A stretch of DNA of 64,000 nucleotides, from positions 1-64,000 of the forward strand of contig NW_024598549.1 in assembly GCF_004379255.2 (NCBI RefSeq), in the 5' to 3' direction. The stretch comes from Salvia splendens (lineage: Eukaryota; Streptophyta; Magnoliopsida; Lamiales; Lamiaceae). The notes beneath the pieces are model-generated. The model searched no databases. It was not told the origin of the DNA and saw only the letters and a list, made by a program, of their open reading frames with translations. This document shows, one piece after another, positions 31,226 through 42,126 of the stretch (position 1 is the stretch's first letter; the number at the start of each line of letters is the position of its first letter). The position numbers and the translations under genes were made by a program.

Positions 31226-32368
31226 TTAAGGGTACGAACTGAGCGGGCGGCTTCTCAGGATTGAGACGTGGTCCCAATCTGCCTTGTACCGGTGCCCTTT
31301 GAATTCTTTCAAAAGGAGTTCGGCGAGGAAGCCTCTGGTCGCTATGATCGGGCTTCTTTCGTCTCCTCTAGATGAGCTGTCTAAAGACCGTTTTCGACGG
31401 TCTGCCTCATCGGCACGGGCGAACTGGTCCGCAATGTCCCACATCTCTTGAGCTGTTTGCGGACTGCATTCCACGAGCTTTCTGTAGAGAGCTCCGGGCA
31501 GGATTCCATTTTGGAATGCCGAAATGACAAGTAGATCATTGAGATCATCTACTTGTAGGCATTCCTTGTGGAATCTCGTCAAAAAGTCGCTGATCTTTTC
31601 GTCGTGACCTTGACGTATAGAAAGCAGCTGAGCCGAAGTGATCCGGGCTTCCGCTTTCTGAAAGAACCTCCTGTGGAAAGCATCCATTAGATCTCGGTAG
31701 GATCTAATGCTGCCTTGAGGAAGGCTGTCGAACCACCTTCTGGCGTTCCCGATGAGCAGCTCGGGGAACAGCTTGCACATATGGACCTCATTGAGACCCT
31801 GGTTCGCCATATTATACTGATAGCGTCCCAAGAAGTCATGAGGATCCACTAGCCCGTCATAAGTCATTGACGGTGTCCGGTAGTTCCGCGGCAAAGGAGT
31901 TCGGGTGATATCGTCCGAGAACGGAGTCTTTAATGCTCCGTACATGGCGAACCCGATATTTCTTCGGTACGGAGGAGATGGAGTTCTCCTGTGGTTCCGG
32001 TACCGAGGAGGAACAGGAACATGTCGGGGTTGAGGATTCTTTCTCCTGGAAGACACGTCACTACTGCGGTAGTGACTTTCATGTCTGGATGAGGAGGGAG
32101 AATCCGCCGTTGTCTTCTCCGGCTGTTGGCTCTTCTGCAGGAAGGTTAAGAACTCCTCCTGCTTTTCGGCCAAGAACAGCTTGACAGCTTCATTTAAATC
32201 GGGCTGCTGGGAAGACTCGGTGCGATGACTCCTGGAGTGGCTTGTTCCTTCTTCGTGAGAACCGGAGGTAGATGTCTCCCGAGGCCGTTTTTCAGACCTG
32301 CGAGCTGGACTAGCTTCCTCACGGTTATCACGAACGGTATTACGGGTAGTGTGTGATCTGGTATGCAT
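31226..32368 (-). CDS. Tat gag, long open frame (380 codons)
   Basis: ATG at 32368 (MHTRSHTTRN) is 76 bases after the LTR and corresponds to the gag start of the plus-strand element. Residues 1-130 are basic and Ser/Arg/Pro-rich and likely disordered. Residues 150-330 form the retrotransposon gag domain (LPRNYRTPSMTYDGLVDPHD; ARRWFDSLPQGSIRSYRDLM; FQNGILPGALYRKLVE). This is the best-preserved gag in the window; the matching stretch of the other copy is frameshifted. The frame ends about 35 codons before the metal-binding segment. The protein could in principle still assemble, but no partner pol survives here. Confidence 0.82.
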   Translation of the reverse strand: MHTRSHTTRNTVRDNREEASPARRSEKRPRETSTSGSHEEGTSHSRSHRTESSQQPDLNEAVKLFLAEKQEEFLTFLQKSQQPEKTTADSPSSSRHESHYRSSDVSSRRKNPQPRHVPVPPRYRNHRRTPSPPYRRNIGFAMYGALKTPFSDDITRTPLPRNYRTPSMTYDGLVDPHDFLGRYQYNMANQGLNEVHMCKLFPELLIGNARRWFDSLPQGSIRSYRDLMDAFHRRFFQKAEARITSAQLLSIRQGHDEKISDFLTRFHKECLQVDDLNDLLVISAFQNGILPGALYRKLVECSPQTAQEMWDIADQFARADEADRRKRSLDSSSRGDERSPIIATRGFLAELLLKEFKGHRYKADWDHVSILRSRPLSSYP

Positions 32369-32425
32369 TTTTCTGGGGTGGAAAAAGGGTCAAAAATTCG
32401 CTTTATCACAAATTTGGTTCTCTGG

Positions 32426-32443
32426 TTCCCACAGACGGCGCCA
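32426..32443 (-). other. Primer-binding site of the minus-strand Tat element
   Basis: Inverted, it reads TGGCGCCGTCTGTGGGAA, identical to 7111-7128, one base from the LTR. Confidence 0.85.
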
Positions 32444-32444
32444 G

Positions 32445-33121
32445 TGATGAATCCGCGAATTTTCGACGTTAGTGAATGCAGGAAGATGCAGATCACGACA
32501 CAGAGATTTTACGTGGTTCGATTTACTGAGGTAAATCTACGTCCACGGGAAGAAATGAGAGGCAGAGTTGTATTGCTTGATCTGTTTTCTTACAGCTTAC
32601 AATACAGACTTGCTATTTTGTGTTTTATCTCTAGAAAGCGAGAGAGTCTATTTAGAACTTAACCCTATCTATCTGATCTAGGTTCTATTTATACATTAAA
32701 CCAAGATCGTGGCATGCAGCCATTTACTAGGTAGTGGATGTCGTGGAGATCGTGGCGATCTTGCATGGGTCCACTATCCTGCATGAGTTAATGACTGCTT
32801 GACACCACTAAATAGATCGTGGGTGTAGTGGAGGTGGAAATCCTGCATGAGTCCACTATCTCCTAGTTCGGTCGAATACTGAGACCGAACTGCTGAATTA
32901 TTGCCGAGCAGCTTTTGCCGATCTGAGAGTAGAGCTTGATGCCGACCTGAGAGCAGAGTTTGATTGGTTGGCTTTTACCGAGCTGTAGGCTGGGGCCGAA
33001 CTCTTTGGTCGTGCCGAACTGGACTCTGATACTCTTTAGTCATACCGAACTGATACTCTTTCTTGGGCTTTAGGCTGATGGGCTTTACTGCTGTTGGGCT
33101 TGTTTAGTCCGTACTCCATCA
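32445..33121 (-). repeat. 5' LTR of the minus-strand Tat element
   Basis: It pairs with 26931-27595 and is 12 bp longer because of short indels, one near 32620-32660. The TATA-like stretch is near 32687-32695 on the opposite strand. Confidence 0.92.
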
Positions 33122-33150
33122 ACAATGAAGAGCGAGTAATAAGCAACAAG

Positions 33151-33906
33151 AATGAGAAGACTTGATCAGTTCTGCAAGTGGAAGAAAAGATAGCTTCAAG
33201 ACAGAATGATCTTTCTTTTTTGCAAAAGGAGTTGCAACTGTTATGTTACTTTTTCCCTTGGAATCAGTTGCTGATGTTGGCTAATTTGATCACTAGAGTT
33301 GGCCTTTCATATAATCTTAGGTGTTTCAGTATTTTGCTTATCTAGTTTTGTTGACCTATTTTCGATTCTTCAAATTAAAACAAAGTTTCTTTAGGAATTC
33401 TTACACCTTAATTTATTTGTGATAGTATTTGCAAATTTTGAACTTTATAATCTGTAGTAGATAATGGGTGTATGACATCTTCTACTGTTGTTGGGTTGCT
33501 TGACATCTTCTACTGTTGTTATATTGTCTGTTGCTTTTTGTATATTGTTCTCATTTCAATTGTTTCAATCTCTATTATCAGTTTAGCTCTAATAAATGCT
33601 ATTTGTAGTCTTGCTAGTTGGTCCAAAATGAGACTTAGAGCAATGAATTGCAAATAAGTATAGGCTGAAGAATGATTTTATTTATGCTCTGTATTTTGCA
33701 TTATTTAGGGATGATTCACATACCAAGTCACTAATTTCCAGTCGAGTACACTCAATCCATCTTAAGTAGAATGAAATCAAATCATCCTAATCATCAACTG
33801 TGGAGAAAAGTCCCTCTATGGATGGACTGTTCGAGGCGTAGGTAGCGCTTCCATAGCCACAGCGCTGAAGTTGTGATGATATATAGACTGAGAATTAGAT
33901 AGAAAT
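33151..33906. other. Spacer inside the large inverted-repeat pair
   Basis: AT-rich DNA contains a partial direct repeat (GACATCTTCTACTGTTGTTG near 33474 and 33502). It may include introns of the gene fragment interrupted by the Tat element. No protein-like frame is visible. Confidence 0.45.
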
Positions 33907-34245
33907 CAAGAGAGATGAAGAAAACCGTCAACACCATCCTCTGCACAGCAACCATCCTCTTCATCGAAACAGGCCAGAAAAGAAAATTGTGGTGAATTTC
34001 TTCTTCTGATTGTGGCGCAGCTTTTAATTGTGATAAAACTAAGGATTGGGGAAGAAGAAAACATGGAAAGAGACGAGCGAATTTTGCAGATTTAGAGGAG
34101 GAGCGGTGAATTTCTGCATCCCTATCGAAATCGATTTTGATAGTTTGAAGGAGAGATGCGTTAAATTGATTTTACAGAAAATTAAGAAAACAAAGGAAGA
34201 CATGACGTGGAGAGAGGCGCTCACACTAATCGCTCAGCAGAACAA
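33907..34245. repeat. Right arm of the ~335-bp inverted repeat (partner 26357-26689)
   Basis: It is the inverse of the left arm, ending CGCTCAGCAGAACAA at 34245. Confidence 0.8.
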
Positions 34246-34253
34246 TAATACCT

Positions 34254-35021
34254 AGAAGCATCGTTTTCGCCCCGCCATGGCCTAATCAGAAACTCATCCT
34301 GCCCCATCATCAGTACTAAAAATCCTCCTGACACATCATCAAAACAAGCAAATAGCCCAGCAATAGTCTAACCACATCACTCAAAATTATATAAAACAAA
34401 TAATTAACAATCACACAAAATACGGAATTAAATTTACTCCACAGATACGAGAAACTGCAATAATTTAATTTAAATTTTAAAAAAGTACATTTAAAAAAAT
34501 TACATAATTAAAAAAAATTTAACTCCGTGCAGTCCTCCACGCCCATAACTCTTCAATTAAATCATTTTGGAGTCGAATATGAGCATCCGTTTGGCGCATG
34601 TCGGCATGTGCTTGGAGGAGGCCGACTTCATCGTGAGGTACCCCACTCCGTACGTTTGGGGCGGCTACGCCGTGGCTTGGACCGGCTTCATTATCGTCGT
34701 TGGCCCAACTAGTCAGTTGTACACCTTCGTCTTCGACAATCATGTTGTGCATGATAATACAGGCGTACATTATATCAGCAAGTGCAAAGAGTGTATAAAT
34801 AGTGTTTCGAAAATTAAAAAATAAAAAATAAAAAATCCGCTGGGCGATGCGTTCGGCGATCAGGAGCCTGCAATGGCGCCGAGCTGATCGCCCAGCCCAT
34901 CGCCTAGCGCTAGGCGATTTTTTTTTCCGGAAACCAGCTCGGCAGTTACAGTGGTTTGCCGAGCGCACCGCCTAGCGCCGGGGCTGGCTAGGCGGTGCGC
35001 TAGGCGCCATTGTGGATGCTC
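34254..35021 (-). mobile_element. Deleted PIF/Harbinger element carrying a transposase tail
   Basis: The right end reads, inverted, GAGCATCCACAATGGCGCCT and is followed by TAA (35022-35024), the 3-bp target type of Harbinger elements. It is the same end as in the ORF1-only elements at 35456 and 49168. The left border is uncertain; GAAGCATCG at 34254 is a weak candidate. The inside holds only the last part of the transposase gene. Confidence 0.55.
34519..34800 (-). pseudogene. C-terminal fragment of a PIF/Harbinger transposase
   Basis: The minus-strand frame contains ADIMYACIIMHNMIVEDEG, the conserved end block of plant Harbinger-type DDE transposases (Pfam Plant_tran style, HARBI1-related). 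It ends with a natural-looking tail (LQNDLIEELWAWRTARS) at the stop 34519. Upstream of about 34800 the frame runs into low-complexity DNA near the terminus, so most of the catalytic domain is deleted. The open frame to 34968 is not genuine coding beyond that point. Confidence 0.75.
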
Positions 35022-35024
35022 TAA

Positions 35025-35455
35025 CAAAATAAATAAGTACAATAAAAAAAACTAACATCAACTATTCATACCTGACACAACCTGTAGCTCTACAAAAGTA
35101 TACTACTTAGTTCATTTCCAGAATTGCCCTCAACTGCTAAAATTGCCTATAAGGGGCATTTTTGGAATGAAAATTATCACCTTGTACAAAAAATTGTGAT
35201 TTTTAGGTACCAGAAATGATATAAAAAATTATGAGAACATTTTTGTGCAATATTCAAAGTTCCAAGTACCGTTTTGAAGTATACAATTGATTGGAATTTT
35301 GTTGTGCAATTGTCTTTGTCGTTGTTGCACAAATATCCAGGGTCACATGTCAACATTTATCGTTGTCTACGGAGAAACGAGAAAGGATGAACGATTGTTC
35401 TTTAAAAGATATGACAAAGTATGGGATAAAGGAATTCAGAGGGAAGAACGACTTA
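35025..35455. other. Spacer between two Harbinger-related elements
   Basis: No coding or repeat signal is recognised. The TTA before 35456 is the target triplet of the next element. Confidence 0.5.
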
Positions 35456-35785
35456 GAGGATGCGCAGCGGTGGCGTCCGTCGCCACCAGCCGTCCGCGCC
35501 GCTGGCACGGACGCTATACGCCGCCGCTGGCACGGCGCTGCTCGATGTATCGAGCACGTCCGTGCCAGCGGACGCACACGTGGCGTGCTCCCATTCGTCA
35601 ACGGCTCGACCGTTGCATTTAAACATTTTATATATATATTTTTAAAAAAATCGGTTTTTTATTAAAAAAACAGATAAAAAATAAAAAAAAATTCACTTCC
35701 CCAAAAAAATATATCCGTTTATAACCGTTTTTTTACACCTTTTTAATTTTTTTTCATTTTTTTTACCCCAAAAATACACACTTGC

Positions 35786-35795
35786 ATCTATAAAT
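35786..35795 (+). promoter_or_regulatory. Candidate TATA box for the Harbinger ORF1
   Basis: CATCTATAAATACC lies about 135 bp before the ORF1 start codon, with a C/T-rich leader between. The spacing is compatible with a plant promoter. Confidence 0.5.
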
Positions 35796-35925
35796 ACCCT
35801 CAATTTCACCCCAAAATTTCACATCAAACTACACAACTCTCATCATCATTCTCCAATATCCATTCTCATCTCCATTCTCTCATATCCATTTTCATCTTCA
35901 TTCTCTCATACCCTACAACATCACT

Positions 35926-36924
35926 ATGTCCGGCCAAGACGATAACCCTTCGGGCTCCCACGGTTGGAACCCCGAATGGTTCGGTTCACAACCGTTTCCT
36001 AGTCCGGAAACGGAATATTCGGCCCCTCCTCAAACCCAAGATTCGGCCGTTCCGGGTGGCTACCGTCCATACCCAATCGACGACCAAGGTGCCTCCGAAG
36101 GGCGCTACGGGTGGACACCGGAGCCTAGGCCTCGCGCCCCTTCCCAAATGCCGATTCCTCCATCTCGCGCCGGTGTCCGCACACCGTACTCACCGGCGGA
36201 GATGGAAAGATTGTTCAAGGCGTACTTGGAAATCTCCGAAGATGCGGTGGTTGAAACGAACCAATCCGGCGATCACTTTTGGTGGCGCGTCTCTAGCCGT
36301 TACAATGCAAACCGGCCGCCCGGAACGATCGAGCGCAACGAGAGTATGGTGCGCAACTGGATCGGCCGAGCCAACGAAGAAATTGGCAAGTTCAACGGCT
36401 ATTTCATCCAGGAGTCCCGGAATGCCGGGAGCGGCCGAAGCGAGGTCGACATCATCACCGCCGCGCTGAGCACCTACCAATCCATGAACGGCAAGTCGTT
36501 CAAATATCTTAACGTTTGGCAGGAGACGCGGACGCACCCGAAGTATAAGGGAGACATAACATCCTCCTCTAGCGGCTCCTCCAAACGATCAAGGTCGGTA
36601 GCCCTATCCGACTCCGACTCGGAAGAAGTGGCTAGCCAACTCGCCGGAGCTAACTTGGGTAGCCCCGACGCCGGACCGAGCGGTTCCCAACGCCGCCCCC
36701 AAGGAAGGAAGAAGGCGGCGGCCAACCGTCGTCGCGGCTCGACTCCCGAAGCCGCTCCCGCTCCCTATGTGCCACCTCCACCCCCGAACAACTCGCTGTG
36801 GATGCTCTTAAGCCAACTCAATATGGCCGATAGGTCATTTATGACCCTCACGCAACTTGAAACACACGAGACCATGATAAAAGGTCTCCAAAAACAATTG
36901 AGGTTGATCCCGCCGGATGCGTAG
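35926..36924 (+). CDS. PIF/Harbinger ORF1 protein, Myb/SANT-like with NAM-associated C-terminal region (332 aa)
   Basis: The frame is intact from ATG 35926 to TAG. Residues 1-85 are Pro/Ser/Gly-rich. Residues 86-165 form a trihelix/SANT-like DNA-binding region (YSPAEMERLFKAYLEISEDA; FWWRVSSRYNA; RNWIGRANEEIGKFNGYF). Residues 165-200 match the NAM-associated C-terminal family, and residues 205-275 are Ser/Arg/Lys-rich with a likely nuclear signal (RRPQGRKKAAANRRRG). The end may be helical. In two-gene Harbinger systems such as Ping, ORF1 binds element ends and helps bring transposase into the nucleus. Plant databases often mislabel such proteins. Whether it is expressed is unknown. Confidence 0.8.
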   Translation: MSGQDDNPSGSHGWNPEWFGSQPFPSPETEYSAPPQTQDSAVPGGYRPYPIDDQGASEGRYGWTPEPRPRAPSQMPIPPSRAGVRTPYSPAEMERLFKAYLEISEDAVVETNQSGDHFWWRVSSRYNANRPPGTIERNESMVRNWIGRANEEIGKFNGYFIQESRNAGSGRSEVDIITAALSTYQSMNGKSFKYLNVWQETRTHPKYKGDITSSSSGSSKRSRSVALSDSDSEEVASQLAGANLGSPDAGPSGSQRRPQGRKKAAANRRRGSTPEAAPAPYVPPPPPNNSLWMLLSQLNMADRSFMTLTQLETHETMIKGLQKQLRLIPPDA

Positions 36925-37260
36925 TCTTATTAGGAGTTTAATTATGTAATTTTTAATTTTTAGGATTTTAATTATGTAATTTTTAATTTTAAGGAGTTTA
37001 ATTATGTAATTTTTAATTTTTAGGATTTTAATTATTTATTTTTAAATTTTATTTGTAATTTGTAATATTTATTATGGTTTTTAAATGGATTTTAATATTA
37101 TGGAAATGTTATTGTTTAATTGAATTTTATATTAATTGTGCTCGTCCTTGCGGAATAGCACAGTTGTGGGTGTTGTGCTCTTGCCAGGGAGCAGACATGA
37201 ATAGTACCGCCCGGGCCCACAACCGTGCCGCTGGCAAGAGCACGGTTGTGGATGCTCTTA

Positions 37261-37836
37261 GGATTATGGTGACGAAACGAAGGTAATTCTCACGCAACAT
37301 GGATTATCCGAGTTATTACATACAGTAGATGTAATATGTATTAGAATATTGTGTAAATGAATAGATAAGCTGTTGTAAAAGCAAATCATAATCATCTTGT
37401 CATGTGGAACACATCTGCTGAAGTTACTGAAGCAAGCAGTATAGGCCAAACTCACCAAAATAAAACCTCAATAAATTTGTTTTGACAAATTTCAAATTTG
37501 AGCCTATCAAAATGCAAAACAAAATATTAGTATCAAAAACAAAACAAAACAAAAACTGACCTGCTTCCCTTGTTGTAATTGACTGTTGTTCCTGCATCAA
37601 AATCAGAAAACCAAAGCTACCAGTTCTAAGTCTACTGATGCAAAGGAATCTTGATTTCAATAGTAAGAGGAGCAGAAAAGATGCAGATAAATGATGTTGC
37701 TCTTGCTTCTTCTCCCAACTCTTACCATAATCAAACCAGCCAGCAAAATTCCACTCCTATGTTGCCTGTTTCCCTGAAAACTAAACTTGGAAACTGGTGC
37801 AACAGAAATGTGGTCCACAGAACACCATCTTGTGCC
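37261..37836. other. 3' flank of the SDR gene
   Basis: AT-rich DNA downstream of the minus-strand SDR stop codon, likely including its 3' untranslated region. No separate coding signal. Confidence 0.5.
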
Positions 37837-39361
37837 TCAGAAATTGATCTCACGCCTCTCGGAGAAGAACTTGCCAGTCACAAACTGATCGGGAAGCAAG
37901 GCAAGCCACACTGCAGTGTCAGCCCCATCCTCAATGCTAATGTGTCCGGCCCAACTGGTCATAGCGGTCCTCACCCACCCGGGGCAGTAGCAATTGATGT
38001 ATATCTTTTTGCCTTCTGGACGACTAGCAAACTCCCTCGCCATCAGCCTCGTGTAAGTGTTAACCGCCAGTTTGGACAAGGAATAGTCTGTGAATACTTG
38101 AGGCCAGCCACCTTCTTTCCAAGTCCCATCCTCTGCTTGTTTCAAGAAGGTACTCATCACTTCATCAATCAATTCCTCAGATAGCAACTCATCATTTTCT
38201 AGCTTTTTTCTTATTTCAGCATTTTCAATTCTCTGCACAATACAAACAAAGTCCATTAATATCAAAAGGGGAGGACACATTCAAAAGAAGGAAGGCGAAG
38301 GCCATTTCAGAAATTCAGAATCACACAATGTCTTCGTTCGACCCCTGAAGAATGCACAAGTACTTTGGTGTTTCTGTTGGTCGAAAATTCGAATACTTTC
38401 TATAAAAGTAGGGATAATATTCAACACCATGAAAATTAGTAACAAGCATGAATATGTGTATAAAGGCTCAGAAGCTTAGGATGCCACTTACATTTCTCCG
38501 GCCACTCAATCTTCCCAATTTGGAACTGACATTAACAATCCGAGCACCAGGTTCCGAAGGCCTCATAAGAGGAACCATTGCTTTAATCATATTTTTGGTC
38601 CCATAATAGTTGGTCTGAATAACTTGTTCAGCATTTTCCACAGAGTTATCTGATCCAGCATTGTAATTCACTCCAGCATTGTTTATCTACGAATTGTCAC
38701 ACCATCAATGAAAAAAAAAATTTAATCAGAAACAATAATGCTCTTTGACATTTCAGTGCTTGATATCATTTCATCATCTAAACATCCCAATCTAACAATG
38801 GTAGACAGTTAAGGGAGAGAGGCACAATACCAATACATCTACACCACCATATTCTTCCTTGATCCATTGAACAAAGGATTCAATTGATGGAGGGTCTATG
38901 ATGTCCAGTTGGTGAAACACCACATTCAAACCTCCTTCCTGCAACACCTTTGCTGCTTCTTGTCCAACACCCGTCTCGCGTGATGTGAGAATGACTGTGA
39001 TCCCGTGCAACGCCAGCTGGTGCGCGATCTCAAACCCGATCCCCCTATTCGCACCCGTCACCACAGCTATAGTTTCGGAGGTCCACCATCTGCAGAAACA
39101 ATGCAACACACAAATTTTGATCAATACTTCTCTACATAGATGTAATTATAGAGAATTGAAAAGGAAAGCAACAAAAGTATCTGATTCAGGCCCTAATTGG
39201 GGATGTGAGTTCATGTGGCATTAAATTGAACAAAAAATTGGGAATGTGATGAGTGTGAATTTGGAATACCTTTGATGGTCGGAGTAAGGGATGGTACGGA
39301 GGAGAGAGATCTCTTGGCGCCTCTTTTCCTTTTTCTCTTTCGCCTTTTCTTTCTTATCCAT
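37837..39361 (-). CDS. Short-chain dehydrogenase/reductase, carbonyl-reductase type, four exons, 313 aa
   Basis: Minus-strand exons are 39361-39270, 39089-38831, 38686-38492 and 38232-37837. All introns are GT-AG (GTATTC, GTATTG and GTAAGT donors) and together the exons give 942 nt without a break. A charged N-terminal extension (MDKKEKAKEKKEKRR) precedes the Rossmann fold. The NAD(P)-binding TGANRGIG lies at residues 42-49, NNAG at 119-122, the catalytic Ser in VNVSS near 171, and the catalytic YSLSK pair Y232/K236. Length and an insert before the YxxxK fit the plant monomeric reductase group that includes menthone, salutaridine and neomenthol-type reductases, and the N-terminal block resembles an Arabidopsis SDR of unknown substrate. 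It probably acts in the cytosol with NADPH. The substrate cannot be inferred. Confidence 0.9.
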
Positions 39362-40204
39362 AATAACTACTGGAGATCGATTCTCGTTTTCTGATTTTTT
39401 TCTTCTTTGAGTTATGTGTGTAGAGAGAGAAATGGAGAAAAATATGGTATTTGTGTTGTTTTCCGGGAAAAATGGAGGGAGGAGCCAAACTCGGGTCTCA
39501 TCATGTTTGAACACTCCATGCCACGTGGCAACCCATTTCTAATATAATAAACATCTAAATTTATAAACTGATTATTGGATTATAATCTTCTTTTTATATG
39601 GACTGTTCAAATGTTTTTAATTTCATTATCTTTCTATTCACTGTCCATAGATCCTATGATATTTATCTTATATTTCATTTTCTATCTATTTTATAATTTT
39701 GTCAGATAGGTACTCTCTCTGTCCAGCAATGCAATACGAATCACATTTTATGTGGGCACTTATTTTAAAAAATGTAAAGAAGTGAGTTGGAAAAGTTAGT
39801 CAAATATTATCACTATTTTTTTATATTATTTTTATAATAGAACGTGAGTGAAGTGAGATAGTGGAATACGAACCAAAACCGGCGGTTTGAACCGTCCAAC
39901 AGACCGGGTTGCCGGTTCCAACGGGCCGGTTCAGGGTCGAAGGATGCGTGAACCGTGAACCGACGGTTCAACGGTTCAAACCGCCGGTTCAGGGTCGGCG
40001 AAATCGTGGACCGTGAATCGTGAACCGGCGGTTCGTCGGTTTGAACTGCCAGTTCAACCGAATTTTTTAAAAAATATTATTTATAAAAATTGATTTTTAT
40101 ATTTAAAATCAATTTTTACAAACAAATGAATACAAGATATTCGTAATAGCCCATATATATTTGATGGGCTTGCGAATTTATGAAACCATTCTTGGTTGTT
40201 TCTC

Positions 40205-40254
40205 TTTTATAGAGACATCCTTGAATGTTTTATGTTCCACTTTCGATGTGGGAC
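40205..40254 (-). promoter_or_regulatory. snRNA-type promoter module in the left fold-back arm
   Basis: On the minus strand GTCCCACATCG (40254-40244) fits the plant upstream sequence element consensus RTCCCACATCG. A TATAAAA follows 32 nt further (40211-40205). This is the spacing of RNA polymerase II-type plant U-snRNA promoters. Transcription would point out of the element, leftwards. Confidence 0.5.
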
Positions 40255-41483
40255 AAAATATGTTGAAGTATTTTCTTTTATAACTACATGTTTAGTGCAT
40301 TCATTCATCTTTTTCCAATGTGGGATACAAAACTTTCTTTTGTCTCTACTTTTCTTCATGTTTTGTATGATATATATAAACAAAATTATTATTCAAATAT
40401 ATTCTTGATTGATAAAAATAAAGAATTATTGAGAAATATGATTTGTATATAGAAAATATTTATTTGTATAATAATTATTGTTAGGTTTATACAATTTGTA
40501 TAAGAATTATTCTTTCAATGTGTATAATATTATTTATTAGTTAACATATACATAAATTTATAAACATAATCAAATCATTAATGATAAATAAAATATTAAG
40601 TAGTGTTTATTAATTTTTGTAAAGAAAATATATTCATTATAAGTTGAAATTCACTCTCTATAATTCAATACACTATAATTCAAGTAGTGTTTTCCCTATA
40701 ATTCAATACACTCGCTTCCAATTTAAATGCTCAAGTCCAATATTAAGTATTGATATTTTAAAAATCAAAAGGTTTAACTTTAAGTAGTGTTTATTAATTT
40801 TTGTAAATAAAATATATTCATTATAAGTTGTAATTTTTAGTCTTATTCAAATTTATTATCAATAAAATTGTAATTTTCACCTTATTGTTTGAAATTTGTT
40901 TTAAGCACATTTTATACATAATAAAGACTAAAAAGACAAAAAAAATACTTCATACTTAAAGTTGGATTTGATTTTTAAAATGCCAATATTTGGATGAGAG
41001 TATATTGGATTTTATTTAATTAAGAAGATAGTATATTGAATTATTCTCTTTTATAGTTACACATTTTGGATGTGTTACTCTTTATTTCAATGTGGGATAA
41101 AAGTCTTTATTTATAAGTATATTATAGATCGTCCATCATTCTTCGTCTATATTAATACTCTATCTTCTATTATTATAATTTAACAACAAATATTATTACA
41201 TAAACTATTATTCATTAGTTCTTTATCATTAATGATTTGCTTAGGTTTATAAATTTATGTATATGTTAACTAATAAATAATATTATACACATTGAAAGAA
41301 TAATTCTTATACAAATTGTATAAACCTAACAATAATTATTATACAAATAAATATTTTCTATATACAAATCATATTTCTCAATAATTCTTTATTTTTATCA
41401 ATCAAGAATATATTTGAATAATAATTTTGTTTATATATATTATACAAAACATGAAGAAAAGTAGAAGATAAAAGAAAGTTTTG

Positions 41484-41760
41484 TATCCCACATTGGAAAA
41501 AGATGAATGAATGCTCTAAACATGTAGTTATAAAAGAAAATACTTCAACATATTTTTTCCCACATCGAAAGTGAAACATAAAACATTCAAAGATGTCTCT
41601 ATAAAAGAAAAACAACCAAGAATGATTTTGTCTCACGTCGAAAGTGAAACATAAAACATTCAATGATGTTTCTATAAAAGAGAAACAACCAAGAATGATT
41701 TTGTCTCACATCGAAAGGGAAACATAAAACATTCAAGGATGTCTCTATAAAAGAGAAACA
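41484..41760 (+). promoter_or_regulatory. Repeated snRNA-type promoter modules in the right fold-back arm
   Basis: TCCCACATCG (41558-41567) is followed after 32 nt by TATAAAA (41600-41606). A related ATCCCACATTGG near 41485 is followed by TATAAAAG after about 33 nt. Two further units of about 75 bp (GTCTCACGTCG and GTCTCACATCG, each with TATAAAAG) follow. All face right, out of the element. Confidence 0.5.
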
Positions 41761-42126
41761 ACCAAGAATGGTTTTATAAATTCACAAGCCCATCAAATAT
41801 CTATGGGCTATTATGAATTTCTTGTATTCATTTATTTGTAAAAATTATTTTTAAGGATAAAAATCAATTTTTATAAATAAAAAGTATTTTTTTTAAAATT
41901 TTCGATTGAACCGCCGGTTCAAACCAGCGGTTTTTTGAACCGGAACCGGAACCGCCAGGACCTTTGGCGGGCCGGTTCCGGTTCATGCATATGATGAACC
42001 GTGAACCGCTGGTTCGGAACCGTTGTGCATGCCTATATGAAACTTACGTAAAAGTGAAATGTGACTCTTATTATGAGACGAACCAAAATATTAAAATATG
42101 ACTCTTGTTTTGAGACAGATGGAGTA

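Larger units (their letters stand above)
26931..33121 (-). mobile_element. Tat-lineage element on the minus strand, internally deleted (6,191 bp)
   Basis: LTRs at 32445-33121 (5') and 26931-27595 (3') flank it, and the target duplication ACAAT occurs at 26926-26930 and 33122-33126. The inside has gag, then a direct join to the second RNase H and integrase, then both tandem arrays. Compared with 6515-17466 it lacks protease, RT and the first RNase H (about 2 kb) and the whole antisense-gene block (about 3 kb). It cannot transpose without proteins from another element. Confidence 0.93.
35456..37257 (+). mobile_element. ORF1-only PIF/Harbinger element (1,802 bp)
   Basis: The left end GAGGATGCGCAGCGG and the right end, inverted, GAGCATCCACAACCGTG are flanked by TTA on both sides (35453-35455 and 37258-37260). 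Subterminal regions contain repeated GCCGCTGGCACGG-type blocks in both orientations. It carries the Myb-like ORF1 but no transposase, so it would depend on a transposase supplied elsewhere. Confidence 0.8.
39869..42034. mobile_element. Fold-back (hAT-like?) element of about 2.2 kb
   Basis: Both ends are rich in AACCGG/CCGGTT repeats (about 39869-40060 and 41905-42030). Long inner arms (about 40060-40620 and 41210-41900) are inverted copies of each other, for example AGGTTTATACAATTTGTATA on the left. Dense subterminal AACCGG repeats are seen in some plant hAT-type non-autonomous elements, but the target duplication is not clear, so the superfamily stays open. No protein-coding frame. Confidence 0.6.
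39713..42124. mobile_element. Stowaway-type MITE split by a fold-back element
   Basis: The left part (39713-39868) starts CTCTCTCTGTCC after TA. The right part (42035-42124) ends in GACAGATGGAG before TA, whose inverse is CTCCATCTGTC. Joined, the two parts would be about 250 bp, like the other MITEs here. Confidence 0.6.

Noticed and set aside
35460..35665. Frames of 60-125 codons at the left end of the Harbinger element
   Set aside because: They lie in the GC-rich subterminal repeat and are open on both strands.
36056..36725. Other-frame open stretches over the Harbinger ORF1
   Set aside because: Shadow frames in GC-rich coding DNA.
41358..41663. 101-codon minus-strand frame in the fold-back element and its 70-codon counterpart at 40196
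   Set aside because: The two are the same inverted-repeat arm read in both places; Phe/Ile-rich AT-driven composition and no conserved domain.
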